Shown here one piece after another: positions 45,831 to 54,463 of a DNA stretch of 64,000 nt. The notes under the pieces were generated by a model. That model searched no databases, was not told where the DNA came from, and was given only the letters and a program-made list of their open reading frames with translations. The position numbers were made by a program, and so were the translations under genes. The stretch is from assembly GCF_036013525.1 (NCBI RefSeq), contig NZ_CP107853.1:7688001-7752000 (forward strand), read 5' to 3'. How positions within the stretch are numbered: position 1 is the first letter of the stretch; the number at the start of each line of letters is the position of its first letter. Origin of the DNA: Nonomuraea sp. NBC_00507. GTDB lineage: Bacteria > Actinomycetota > Actinomycetes > Streptosporangiales > Streptosporangiaceae.

Positions 45831-47614
45831 GGGATCGGGTAGGGGAAGGCGGCGGTCACGCCGATCTTGTCGTACTCCATCTTCGAGGCGTCGAAGCCGG
45901 CCTGCCAGTTGCCGTTCTTGACCTCGTTGCACTGGTAGGCCTGGTACTTGTCGTCACTGACCTGCCCCACCTCGACGTTCTCGATCGAGAAGCCGCAGCC
46001 ACCGGCGTCCATGTGCACGCCGCGGGTGCCGCTGTCGGGCATCTTCCCGGCTGGGTCGTTGAGCACGTCGCCGATCACCATCTGCGAGACGAAGTTGTCG
46101 ATCGGATGCGGCTCGGTGTTGTGCACGCCGTAGGTGTAGAACGCGCCCATGTCGCCGCTGTCCAGCCCTGCCTCCTCGATGCGGATGTAGGAGAAGCGGT
46201 TGTTGCGCGCGTAGTTGTCCTCGTTCTTGACCTCGGGCCGGACCTCCAGGCTGATGCCGTACCGGGCGCTGTGCTTGACGACGACGTTGCTGACGGTGTT
46301 GTTGCCGGTGTTCATCAGCTCGATGCCGGAGGCGTCGCCGGGGACGAGCTCGCCCACGTGGGAGATGTAGGTGTTGGAAATCATGTGATGTCCGGTGATG
46401 TCGCCTTCGCCGGGGTAGCCGCCCTCCACCTTGATGCCGTCGCCGCCGAGGTTGACCAGCAGGCTGTCGGTCACCTTGATCCGCTGATTGGCGAAGAGCA
46501 GGAAGATGCCGGTGAAACCGGAGTCGGAGATGTTCAGGCGGGTGAGGTCGACGTCGCGGGAGTTCGTCACCGTGATCATGCCGAAGCGGTTGCGCGGCAT
46601 CTCGATCTGCCGGTCGTACACCGGATACTTGTGCGGGTAGCCCGAGTCGCCCGCGGCGTTCCAGCCGTAGCGATACCAGTCGACGAAGTCGGAATACTGC
46701 AGCGCCAGCCCGTCGAGCGCCACGTCGTGCACCCCGTCCAGCGAGAAGATCGTCTTGACGGTCGGCGCCATCACCTTGTCGATCGAGCCGCGCGGCCAGT
46801 AGTAGACCTCGCCGCCGGCGAAGTCGAAGTAGTACTCACCCGGCTGGTCCAGGAAGCGCAGCGTGTTCTGCAGGAAGTAGCGTGAGCCGCTGCGGCTGTT
46901 GACCAGGTGGAAGCGGGCGTCGTAGCTCAGGGTGAAGAAGTTCTTGCGGAAGTCGGCGCCGCCTAGCGGCACGGTGTCGGTGAACCAGCTCCACGACCCG
47001 CCCGACCAGACGACCATCTGGGCGTTCTTGTCGAAGTCGGGGTCCCACTCCTTCGGCACGTCCTTGGGGTCGAAGAAGAGCCAGTTGTGCACCGCCTGAT
47101 ACTCCGCCTCCGGCAGCACCGAGAACAGGTAGGGCGACCAGAGGTCGTCGCTGGTGCGGTTGGGGTAGCGGGCGGTGGTGGCGCGCTTGCCGTCCTCGAA
47201 GAGCGTGTAGGAGGTCCGGTCGATCTTGGTCTTGTAGACGTTCTCGTCGTGCTTCTGCCAGCCGGTCAGCGGCCTGGCCCCGAGGAAACGGGCCTTGCCC
47301 GGCCCGTCGGCGCTCCGGTAGATGATCTTGTGGCCGTTCTCGCCCGAGTCGGCCGCGCCGAACGCGATCGTCTTGTCGACGACGTAGTCGCCGCCCTTGA
47401 CGTTGACCACGATGTCGCACTTCTGCTGGCGCTTGAGGACGCGGATCGCGTCGCGGGCCTGCTCGATGGACTTCCACGGGCGCCGCGCGCTGCCGTCGCC
47501 CCGGCCGTCGGCCGACGGGGAGACGTAGTAGTCGCACTGCGCCATGGTGGCCGACGCCGGTGCGGTCAGCGCGGCCAGCAATAAGACGACCGCGGTCAAG
47601 CCCTTGATGATCAC
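45827..47614 (-). CDS. secreted right-handed beta-helix glycosidase, GH141-like
   Basis: The GTG at 47614 overlaps the RraA-like stop (GTGA). The 595-residue protein has a signal peptide (IIKGLTAVVLLLAALTAPAS) and starts its mature part YYVSPSADGRGDGSARRPWK, SIEQARDAIR, the layout of GH141 and related parallel beta-helix proteins. A middle insertion (about 150-260) is followed by helix repeats with Asn/Asp ladders (ISNTYISHVGELVPGDASG; VVKHSARYGISLEV). GH141 includes an RG-II alpha-L-fucosidase, so fucose release is a reasonable guess; other beta-helix lyases or hydrolases remain possible. It belongs to the CUT1 operon. Confidence 0.7.
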   Translation of the reverse strand: MIIKGLTAVVLLLAALTAPASATMAQCDYYVSPSADGRGDGSARRPWKSIEQARDAIRVLKRQQKCDIVVNVKGGDYVVDKTIAFGAADSGENGHKIIYRSADGPGKARFLGARPLTGWQKHDENVYKTKIDRTSYTLFEDGKRATTARYPNRTSDDLWSPYLFSVLPEAEYQAVHNWLFFDPKDVPKEWDPDFDKNAQMVVWSGGSWSWFTDTVPLGGADFRKNFFTLSYDARFHLVNSRSGSRYFLQNTLRFLDQPGEYYFDFAGGEVYYWPRGSIDKVMAPTVKTIFSLDGVHDVALDGLALQYSDFVDWYRYGWNAAGDSGYPHKYPVYDRQIEMPRNRFGMITVTNSRDVDLTRLNISDSGFTGIFLLFANQRIKVTDSLLVNLGGDGIKVEGGYPGEGDITGHHMISNTYISHVGELVPGDASGIELMNTGNNTVSNVVVKHSARYGISLEVRPEVKNEDNYARNNRFSYIRIEEAGLDSGDMGAFYTYGVHNTEPHPIDNFVSQMVIGDVLNDPAGKMPDSGTRGVHMDAGGCGFSIENVEVGQVSDDKYQAYQCNEVKNGNWQAGFDASKMEYDKIGVTAAFPYPIP

Positions 47615-48369
47615 TGTGTTTCCTTCCACCGCTCGTACTCGGCGCGGGTCTCGGGGGTGAGGGGGTAGTAGTCCGACAGGGCTCCGCCGTCCTCGATGCG
47701 GGCGCGGCTGTAGCGCTCCCACTGCTCGTGCTCGGCCGCGGCGGCCAGCACCGATTCGGCGCGGCGGAGCGGGACGACGACGGCGCCGTCGTCGTCGGCG
47801 ACGACCAGGTCGCCGGGAAGCGCCAGCGCCCCGCCGACGGCCACGGGCACGTCGTACGCCCAGGGGAACAGCTCGGCCTGGGAGGCGTAGTGCGGGGTCG
47901 AGCCGGTGCACCAGATCGGCACGTCCAGCCCGGATACCCGCGGCTCGTCCCGGATCCGGCCGTCCACGACGATGCCCGCCCCGCCCTTGCGTTTGAAGTA
48001 GCGCACCAGCATGTCGCCGAAGCAGCCCGTGCGGGCGCTGCCGTACGCCTGGACCACCAGCACGTCGCCGGGCCTGATGTCCTCCAGGACCGCCCAGAGC
48101 GCGGTGTGCCGCTCCACGTACTCCTGGCCGAGACCGGAGGCGACGTCCTCGCGCTGCGGCATGAACTGCAGCGTCCGGACCCGGCCGGCGACCTTCTGCC
48201 CGCGCGTCAGCGGCCGCGGGCCCTCGACGAAGGTGCGCCGGATTCCCTGGGCGTGCAGCTTGGCGCAGGCGGTGGCCGAACTGATCCGGGCCAGCCCGGT
48301 TACGAGGGCGGGATCGGGTTCTGCGGGCAGCTGCCCGCGAACGGGAAGATCCCAGATGGCCTCGTCCAT
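47611..48369 (-). CDS. RraA-like / HMG-aldolase-superfamily protein
   Basis: The ATG at 48369 is preceded by GAGGAG. The 252-residue protein has the RraA fold motifs: ISSATACAKLH near residue 30, GDVLVVQAYGSARTGCFGDM around 100-120 and IVVDGRIRDEPRVSG, where the Gly-Asp and Arg-Asp residues make up the aldolase site (metal-binding Asp after the VVDG-x-RD motif). Family members are class II pyruvate-forming aldolases or proteins of unknown role; those in sugar operons often cleave ulosonic-type or branched acids. It could act on a product from Kdo/Dha- or apionate-like acids; that is inference. Confidence 0.78.
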   Translation of the reverse strand: MDEAIWDLPVRGQLPAEPDPALVTGLARISSATACAKLHAQGIRRTFVEGPRPLTRGQKVAGRVRTLQFMPQREDVASGLGQEYVERHTALWAVLEDIRPGDVLVVQAYGSARTGCFGDMLVRYFKRKGGAGIVVDGRIRDEPRVSGLDVPIWCTGSTPHYASQAELFPWAYDVPVAVGGALALPGDLVVADDDGAVVVPLRRAESVLAAAAEHEQWERYSRARIEDGGALSDYYPLTPETRAEYERWKETQ

Positions 48370-48377
48370 GTGACTCC

Positions 48378-50282
48378 TCAGTAGTGCTGGTGCGACGGCG
48401 TGCGGGCGCGCGCGGTCGTGTGCAGGTCGAGCCGGATGCGGCGGCCGGGCGGCAGCTCGACGAGGAGCCGCGGCCCGGCCACGAGCACCTCGCGCTCGGC
48501 CTGGGCGATGGGGGGTGCGGTGTAGGCGCGGGGGTCGCCGGGGTAGTCGGAGGCGGCCTGCGTCACCACCGCGCGGTCGATCCGGTCCTCGGCGAACGCG
48601 CCCGCCTGCACCACGACCTTGCGTGTACGGCCCAGCCCCAGGTTGACCAGCTCGACGCGGACGTGACCCGGCTCGACGACGTCGACCAGCGCGGCCACAT
48701 CCGGCGGGAGCCCGGGGCGGCGGCGCTCGGCGTCGAAGTAGGCCAGCCGCGCCGGCAGCAGCCCGCCGTTGTAGAGGACCTGCGGCGTCCCGGTCACCAG
48801 CTGCAGCAGCGCCTCGGTGACCACCGGGTTGAGCCGCTGCCAGTGGTGCACGTGGATCGTGGCGAGGTCGGCGTCGTCGGCCTCGATGAGCGCCATCCGC
48901 CGCTGCACCTGGCTGAGCGCTGCGCTGAGCATGGCCTCGGGGAAGCCGGGGTTGGCGCCGCGCAGGAACTCCAGCCACGGCGCCTCGTGCCCGGCCTCCT
49001 CCTTGTTGCGGAAGTCGCGCACGGTGCCCCAGTCGTAGCCGGAGGCGGCGCGCAGCCGGTCGAGCCGGGCGGCGTCCTGCTCCGAGCGGGTCATGTGCCA
49101 CAGCCACACCGGCAGGCCGAGCTGCGGCGGCTGGAAGTCGAACCAGCCGGAGTCGTCGCGCCGGTTCGGCACCAGCATCGTCGGCTTCCCGGCCTCCTCG
49201 CCCAGCTCGGCCAGCCACCGGTCGCTGATGCTCATCTCCGTGCCGGTCACGCTGCCCTGGATCGCCTCGGCGTACACGGTCTCCAAGGGATCGCGGCCGA
49301 TCGCGACCGCGGCCGGGTCACCGGTCAGCAGGTGAGCGTTCACAGCGGCGATCGCGGCGGCGGCGCCCACGCTGTAGAGGCCGTGCGGCCACTGCCAGCC
49401 GTAGGTGCCGCCGTACCAGCGGCCGCCGTGCAGCTCGCCCACTTCGCCGGACGGGCCGACGTTGTCGGGGATGACCCCGCCGTTGGCGGCGGCCCGCCGC
49501 TGCCAGGCGTCGATGTAGCGCAGCGCCCAGTCGCGGTAGAGGTCGTCGCCGTCGTACAGCCAGGCGTTGACGGCCAGGCTGGTGGCGGCCAGGTTGATCG
49601 CCACGTCGCCGCGGCCGAGCCGCTCGCTCATCGCCGCGCCCATGCGGGCGGCGTTGCGGGGGTCGCCCAGGTCCTCCCAGGCCGCGATGCCCGGCAGGTC
49701 GCGTAACGGCAGGCCGTAGATCCGCATGCTGGTCAGGTCGGTGTGGTAGGAGGCCCACTCCCACTGCAGGCCGTAGCGGGGGCCGGCCGCGCCGTTGTGC
49801 GGGGCGCGGATGAGGTCGTGCTCGGCGTCGTAGTTCGCCGAGCCCGGCAGGTAGAGGCCGGCGAAGCGGCGGGCCCGCTCGCGGAAGAACTCGTCGCGCG
49901 GGTCGGCCGCGCAGATGCCGTAGAACAGCAGCATCGACTCGCCCTGGTGGAACCAGTCGTAGCCGCGCTCGTACTCGTCGACCAGGTAGCCCAGCTCGGT
50001 GAGCTGCGCGGTCACGCCCTCCCAGTGGTGCTTGGCGGCGTCGAGCAGGTCGTCGGCCCCGCCGAGCTGGTAGAGCGTCGGCCAGTTGAAGAAGGCCTCG
50101 TAGAAGTCGTCGGCGCCGTCGCGGTCGGCGGCGGGACCGTGGTAGGTGAGCCGCCCGTCGGGCTCGCAGTAGCGGGTCTCGAAGGCCCGCCAGGCCTCGT
50201 CCAGGACGTCGAACAGCCGGCGCTCGAGCACCGCCCACGCGGGCGGCGTCCCGAGCGGGACGGTCGCGGTGAGTCGCAGCAT
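48378..50282 (-). CDS. alpha/alpha-toroid protein of unknown function next to the CUT1 transporter
   Basis: This 634-residue protein has a helical N-terminal two-thirds (FYEAFFNWPTLYQLGGADDL; EYERGYDWFHQGESMLLFYG; YGLQWEWASYHTDL; YGGTYGWQWPHGLYSVG), the texture of an (alpha/alpha)6 glycosidase rich in Trp, Tyr and Glu, and a beta-sandwich end (VVEPGHVRVELVNLGLGRTR). I recognise no named family. No signal peptide, so it would work in the cytoplasm on what the neighbouring transporter imports. It lies 1 nt after the permease stop and 8 nt before the RraA-like gene. It differs from the unknown protein at 19404-21176, although both look like toroid glycosidases. Confidence 0.6.
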   Translation of the reverse strand: MLRLTATVPLGTPPAWAVLERRLFDVLDEAWRAFETRYCEPDGRLTYHGPAADRDGADDFYEAFFNWPTLYQLGGADDLLDAAKHHWEGVTAQLTELGYLVDEYERGYDWFHQGESMLLFYGICAADPRDEFFRERARRFAGLYLPGSANYDAEHDLIRAPHNGAAGPRYGLQWEWASYHTDLTSMRIYGLPLRDLPGIAAWEDLGDPRNAARMGAAMSERLGRGDVAINLAATSLAVNAWLYDGDDLYRDWALRYIDAWQRRAAANGGVIPDNVGPSGEVGELHGGRWYGGTYGWQWPHGLYSVGAAAAIAAVNAHLLTGDPAAVAIGRDPLETVYAEAIQGSVTGTEMSISDRWLAELGEEAGKPTMLVPNRRDDSGWFDFQPPQLGLPVWLWHMTRSEQDAARLDRLRAASGYDWGTVRDFRNKEEAGHEAPWLEFLRGANPGFPEAMLSAALSQVQRRMALIEADDADLATIHVHHWQRLNPVVTEALLQLVTGTPQVLYNGGLLPARLAYFDAERRRPGLPPDVAALVDVVEPGHVRVELVNLGLGRTRKVVVQAGAFAEDRIDRAVVTQAASDYPGDPRAYTAPPIAQAEREVLVAGPRLLVELPPGRRIRLDLHTTARARTPSHQHY

Positions 50283-50283
50283 G

Positions 50284-51090
50284 TCATCCCTTCGTGGCCC
50301 CGGCGGTGAGGCCGCTGATGATGTGCCGTTGCATGAAGACGAAGAAGACCAGCAGCGGGGCGATGGCCAGCAGCAGCGTCGGGAAGACCACCGTGTAGTC
50401 CGTGGCGTACTGGCTGACCGCGGCGTAGACGCCGGTGGTCACCGTGTAGAGGCCGCTGCCGGGGCCCAGGATGATCTGCGGGTTCACGAAGTCGTTCCAC
50501 ACCGAGAAGGTGTTGAGGATGACCATCGTGGCGACGGCGGGCTTCATCAGCGGGAACACGATCCGCCAGAAGGTCCGCAGCCGTCCCGCGCCGTCCACCG
50601 CGGCCGCCTGGTCGAGCACGGCCGGGATCGTGGCGATGTACCCGGCGTAGAGGAAGATGGAGAAGGGAAGGGTGAGCGTGGTCTCGAACAGCACGAACCC
50701 GCGGATCGTGCCCATCAGCCCGAGCGTCTTGAGCACGTAGACGACCGGGATGACCAGTACCTGCCCGGGGATGAACGTCCCGGCCAGGAAGAACAGCATG
50801 AGCACGCGAAAACGGCGCTTGGGGCTGCGCGCGATCACGTACGCCGCCGGCGCGGCCAGCACCACCGACAGCACGTTGACCGCCACCACGAACAGCAGCG
50901 TCACCGCGTAGCCCTTGACCACGTTGAACTGCGGGTTGGTCAGCGCCCGCCCGAGCGGCTCCAGCGTGAGCGGCCCCAGGCCGAACGGGTCGGCCAGGAT
51001 GTCCTGCTGCCCCTTGAAGGCGTTGACCGTCAGCACGTAGAGCGGGATGACCATGAACGCCGTGGTCAGCCAGAGGAAGCCCTTTCTCAC
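50284..51090 (-). CDS. sugar ABC transporter permease, CUT1 (MalG type)
   Basis: The GTG at 51090 overlaps the partner permease's stop (GTGA), giving 268 residues (VRKGFLWLTTAFMVIPLYVL). Six helices are visible, and the EAA-type loop reads IPAVLDQAAAVDGAGRLRTF with the downstream FPLMKPA. It pairs with the MalF-type permease. No ATPase is encoded here; CUT1 systems in actinomycetes commonly share a single MsiK-type ATPase encoded elsewhere. Confidence 0.92.
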   Translation of the reverse strand: MRKGFLWLTTAFMVIPLYVLTVNAFKGQQDILADPFGLGPLTLEPLGRALTNPQFNVVKGYAVTLLFVVAVNVLSVVLAAPAAYVIARSPKRRFRVLMLFFLAGTFIPGQVLVIPVVYVLKTLGLMGTIRGFVLFETTLTLPFSIFLYAGYIATIPAVLDQAAAVDGAGRLRTFWRIVFPLMKPAVATMVILNTFSVWNDFVNPQIILGPGSGLYTVTTGVYAAVSQYATDYTVVFPTLLLAIAPLLVFFVFMQRHIISGLTAGATKG

Positions 51091-52013
51091 TGGTCCACCG
51101 CCTGCTTGCGCAGCCTGGTCACGACGTAGGCGAGGGCCGCCGTCACCACCATGAGGATCACCGACTGCGCCGAGCCGAAGCCCAGGCGGCTGTCGTGGAA
51201 GGAGTTCCACAGGATCAGGTACGCCACGGTCTGGGTCTGGCCCGCCGGGCCGCCCGCGGTCAGCGACACCACCAGGTCGTACGTCTTGAGCAGCGTCACC
51301 AGCGACAGCACGATGTTCACCGTCACCGACGGGCCCAGCGCGGGCAGCGTCACGTGCCGGAACACCTGCCACCGCGTCGCACCGTCGATCCGCGCCGCCT
51401 CCACGAGCGAGTGCGGCACCGCCTGCAGCCCCGCCAAATACAGCACCACGTTGACGCCGAACCCCGCCCACACCAGGACCGCGATCATGGTCACCGTGGC
51501 CCACGCCGGGTCGGACAGGAACGGCAGCACCTGCCCGCCCCCCCTCGTGACCATGCTGTTGACCGCGCCGGTGGTGCCGAGGATCGCCGACCACAGGAAG
51601 CCGACCACCAGCGCGCTCAGCACGTGCGGGTAGAACAGCACGATCCTGAAGAAGGTGTTCAGCCGCGACGCGCCGTTCACCAGCAGCGCGAACCCGAGAC
51701 CGAGCAGGTTCAGCCCGGCCGTGCCCGCCGCGGCGACCAGCAGCGTCACCAGGGCGGCGCGGCCGAGGTCAGGGTCGTCGAGCAGCTCGGCGTAGTTGGC
51801 GGCGCCGACGAAGGCGGGGCTGGCGCTGAACCCGTCCCAGTCGGTCAAGCTCAAGTAGAGGGCGAGACCGACCGGGACGATCAGCATGACGGTGTAGAGC
51901 ACGGTGGCCGGCGCCACCATGATCGACGCGGCCAGCCACTCGCGGGTCCGCGGCCCGGCCGGTGCGGCCTGCCTGGCGGCCACGACGGGCGGTGCCTCGC
52001 TGGTCAACGTCAT
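51087..52013 (-). CDS. sugar ABC transporter permease, CUT1 (MalF type)
   Basis: The 308-residue permease starts MTLTSEAPPVVAA, has six transmembrane helices (first at about residues 28-50, APATVLYTVMLIVPVGLALY) and the EAA-type loop VPHSLVEAARIDGATRWQVF. The start overlaps the binding-protein stop by 4 nt (ATGA). Together with the downstream permease it forms the channel for an oligosaccharide importer. Confidence 0.93.
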   Translation of the reverse strand: MTLTSEAPPVVAARQAAPAGPRTREWLAASIMVAPATVLYTVMLIVPVGLALYLSLTDWDGFSASPAFVGAANYAELLDDPDLGRAALVTLLVAAAGTAGLNLLGLGFALLVNGASRLNTFFRIVLFYPHVLSALVVGFLWSAILGTTGAVNSMVTRGGGQVLPFLSDPAWATVTMIAVLVWAGFGVNVVLYLAGLQAVPHSLVEAARIDGATRWQVFRHVTLPALGPSVTVNIVLSLVTLLKTYDLVVSLTAGGPAGQTQTVAYLILWNSFHDSRLGFGSAQSVILMVVTAALAYVVTRLRKQAVDQ

Positions 52014-53278
52014 GATCGTCCGGCCAGCCAGCGGTCCACGCCCGCGGCCACGTCCTTGGGCGACTTGCCGACGTACAGCCCCTGGACCTCGGTGTTCCAC
52101 GCGGCGTTGAACCCCTTGGGCAGGGTGGCGTCGCCGTACCCCTCGCCCTGCGCGACCCCGGCGGGCGCCTTGTCGAGGATCTCCTGGACCTGCTGCTCCA
52201 GCGGGGTGAAGTCACGCTGCACGCCGGTGCGGAAGTTGCCGTCCTGCTGCAGCTGGCTCTTGACCGCCGCCGGGTCGGTGACCAGCCACTGCACCAGCTT
52301 GAGCGCCGCCGCCTGCTGCTTGCTCGACTTCATGACCATGTACGGCGCCGCGAGCGTGGCACCCTGCGGGCCGGGGTAGGCCTGGCCCTCGTTCACCGGG
52401 GCGGGGAAGACGCCGACCTCGAAGTCCTTCTTGGCCTTGGCCTCGGAGGCGGTGAACCAGCTTCCCATGACGTACATGGCCGATTTGCCGGACAGGAACG
52501 CGGTCTCGGCGTCGGCGTACTTCATGCCGAGCGCGTTCTTGTCCACATAGCCCTTGTCGATCCAGGTCTTGTAGCGCTCGAGGTACGGCAGGAGCGACTC
52601 GCCCGCCTTGAGCTTGCCGGCGGAGACGTCCTGCTGCCAGGACGGGTGCAGTTGCGCGCGGGAGGGGTTGGACAGCTGCAGCAGCTGCAGCCCCGTCAGG
52701 AAGTCGCCGCCCGTCTGCAGCGGCAGGAAGCCCGCGTCCTTCAGCTTGGCCATCGCCGCGTCGAACTCCTCGAACGTGGTCGGCGGCGCGCTGATCTTCG
52801 CCTTCTCGAAGGTGCTCTTGTTGTAGAAGACCAGCGACTGCGCCTGCACGCCGACACCGACCGCGTAGATCTTGCCGCCGAGCTTGGCCTGGTCGGCCAG
52901 CGGAGTCTGCGCGGCCCACGGCTGGCCGGTCAGGTCGAGCACCTGCGCGGCCAGCTTCTGGTCCGGCATCAGCGTCTCCACCACGTCGGGCGGGTTGCCC
53001 GCGGCCAGCTGCTGGGGGAGCGTGTCGGCCACGCCCTTGCCGGTGGGTGCCTCGATCTTGACGTCGATGCCCGGGTTGGCCTGCTCGAACGGCTTCACCA
53101 GGCCTTCCCAGTAGGCCTGGGTGAGGTTGGGGGAGATGTTGATGAGCATGCGGACGGTGGCCGTGCCGCCCGGGGACTGGCTCTGGCCCTGGCCGCCGTC
53201 GGAGAATCCGCCTCCGCCGCATCCGCTGAGGACGAGGACGGACAGCAGCGCGAGGGATGAGGGGTGGGGGGTTCGCAT
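52010..53278 (-). CDS. sugar-binding lipoprotein of the CUT1 transporter
   Basis: The 422-residue protein has a lipoprotein signal peptide with lipobox VLSGC (Cys20), a Gly/Ser/Gln linker, and a family 1 solute-binding fold (YWEGLVKPFEQANPGIDVKI; YAVGVGVQAQSLVFYNKS; MYVMGSWFTASEAKAKKDF). It is the first gene of the 10-kb minus-strand operon ending at the GH106 remnant, divergent from the GntR-type regulator. Its ligand is probably an oligosaccharide released by the secreted enzymes. Confidence 0.92.
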   Translation of the reverse strand: MRTPHPSSLALLSVLVLSGCGGGGFSDGGQGQSQSPGGTATVRMLINISPNLTQAYWEGLVKPFEQANPGIDVKIEAPTGKGVADTLPQQLAAGNPPDVVETLMPDQKLAAQVLDLTGQPWAAQTPLADQAKLGGKIYAVGVGVQAQSLVFYNKSTFEKAKISAPPTTFEEFDAAMAKLKDAGFLPLQTGGDFLTGLQLLQLSNPSRAQLHPSWQQDVSAGKLKAGESLLPYLERYKTWIDKGYVDKNALGMKYADAETAFLSGKSAMYVMGSWFTASEAKAKKDFEVGVFPAPVNEGQAYPGPQGATLAAPYMVMKSSKQQAAALKLVQWLVTDPAAVKSQLQQDGNFRTGVQRDFTPLEQQVQEILDKAPAGVAQGEGYGDATLPKGFNAAWNTEVQGLYVGKSPKDVAAGVDRWLAGRS

Positions 53279-53422
53279 CGCACCTCCAGGAGGCGACCCT
53301 CAGGTCGTACTCGATTAGCGATTATTTAATATGATGGTCACATACCCTGGTCAAGAGCCTATTCCATGTGATAAATACGTATCGAGCGGATTGCTGAGTC
53401 GTAAATACGTGAGGATCGCGAC
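53279..53422. promoter_or_regulatory. divergent control region between the CUT1 operon and its GntR-type regulator
   Basis: This 144-bp AT-rich interval holds two direct copies of TAAATACGT (53372-53380 and 53402-53410, 30 bp apart). The first overlaps a perfect palindrome, ATACGTAT (53375-53382). TTTAATAT at about 53326 suits a promoter for the minus-strand operon. The copies lie 13-51 bp upstream of the regulator's own start, which suits autoregulation. Confidence 0.5.
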
Positions 53423-54463
53423 ATGATGCTGACCGCTGAGGAAACCAACGCGTTGCGTGCCTGGGCCCGCGAGGGCGGCGGCCGGAGCCTGCGCAGCCGC
53501 ATCGTGCTGGCCTGCGCCGAGGGCCTGTCGCGCAAGGAGATCGCCGAGCGCCTGGACGTGAGCCCGGCGACGGTCGCCAAGTGGTGCGCGCGGTTCGTCG
53601 AGCGCGGCCTCGACGGGCTGTCCGACGCGCCGCGCCCGGGCCGCCCGCGCAGCGCCGAGCGGCAGGAGGCCGAGCGGGTGATCGCCGCGGCCGCCGGGCG
53701 CGTCGCCGTGCCGTCCACCCGGACCATGGCCAGGCAGCTTGGGCTGTCGCAGTCGACGGTCGCGCGCCTGCGGCAGGAGCACCGGGTCGCCCCGCCCGTG
53801 CCCGCCCAGCCGGTCGCCCGCGAGCTGCTCTCCGACCGCGTCTACGCGCAGTTGCGCGGCTGGATCGTCGCCGGCGAGCTGACCGCTGGGCAGCGGCTGG
53901 TGGAGGCCGAGGTGGCCCGCCGGGCCGGCACCAGCCAGGCGCCCGCCAGGGAGGCGATCAAGCGGCTGGCGCACGAGGGCCTGGTCGTCTCCTACCCGAA
54001 CCGGGGCAGCTACGTCGCGGAGATCTCCGACGAGCAGGCCCGCGAGGTCCGTGACGTCCGCGTGCTGCTGGAGGAATACGCCGCCCGCGAGGCCGCCACC
54101 CGCATCCAGCCCGAGACCCTGCGCCTGCTGGCCGGGGACGTGGACGAGATGCGCGCGGCCGCCGCCGGCGGCGACATCGGCGCCTTCCGCGACGCCGACC
54201 TGAGCTTCCACCGGCGGGTCTGCGGCGCGTGCGGCAACTCCTTCCTGCTGCGGCTCTGGCGGACGCTGGAGTCGAGCCTGTGGAACCTGCACGTGGTGAG
54301 CAACCCCCTCTACGACGGCGACTGGATGGTGATGGCCGGCCATCACGATGTGCTGGTGGAGGCCCTGGCGGCGGGCGACCCCGACGAGGCCGCCCGCCTG
54401 TTCGCCGCCCACGCCCGGGGCGAGGCCTCCCGCACCCCCCTGAACGTCAGGAGGCCGGCGTGA
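53423..54463 (+). CDS. GntR/FCD-family regulator with an extra N-terminal transposase-like DNA-binding domain
   Basis: The 346-residue protein contains two DNA-binding units. Residues about 1-120 resemble the N-terminal part of IS630-type transposases: [53 protein letters not shown], and a second helix-turn-helix ([19 protein letters not shown]). Residues about 132-200 are a GntR winged helix ([38 protein letters not shown]). Residues about 205-335 are an all-helical FCD ligand-binding domain with the usual Asp/His positions ([22 protein letters not shown]). It very likely regulates the divergent CUT1 operon. No DDE catalytic domain is present, so the transposase part is used only for DNA binding. 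Confidence 0.85.
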   Translation: MMLTAEETNALRAWAREGGGRSLRSRIVLACAEGLSRKEIAERLDVSPATVAKWCARFVERGLDGLSDAPRPGRPRSAERQEAERVIAAAAGRVAVPSTRTMARQLGLSQSTVARLRQEHRVAPPVPAQPVARELLSDRVYAQLRGWIVAGELTAGQRLVEAEVARRAGTSQAPAREAIKRLAHEGLVVSYPNRGSYVAEISDEQAREVRDVRVLLEEYAAREAATRIQPETLRLLAGDVDEMRAAAAGGDIGAFRDADLSFHRRVCGACGNSFLLRLWRTLESSLWNLHVVSNPLYDGDWMVMAGHHDVLVEALAAGDPDEAARLFAAHARGEASRTPLNVRRPA

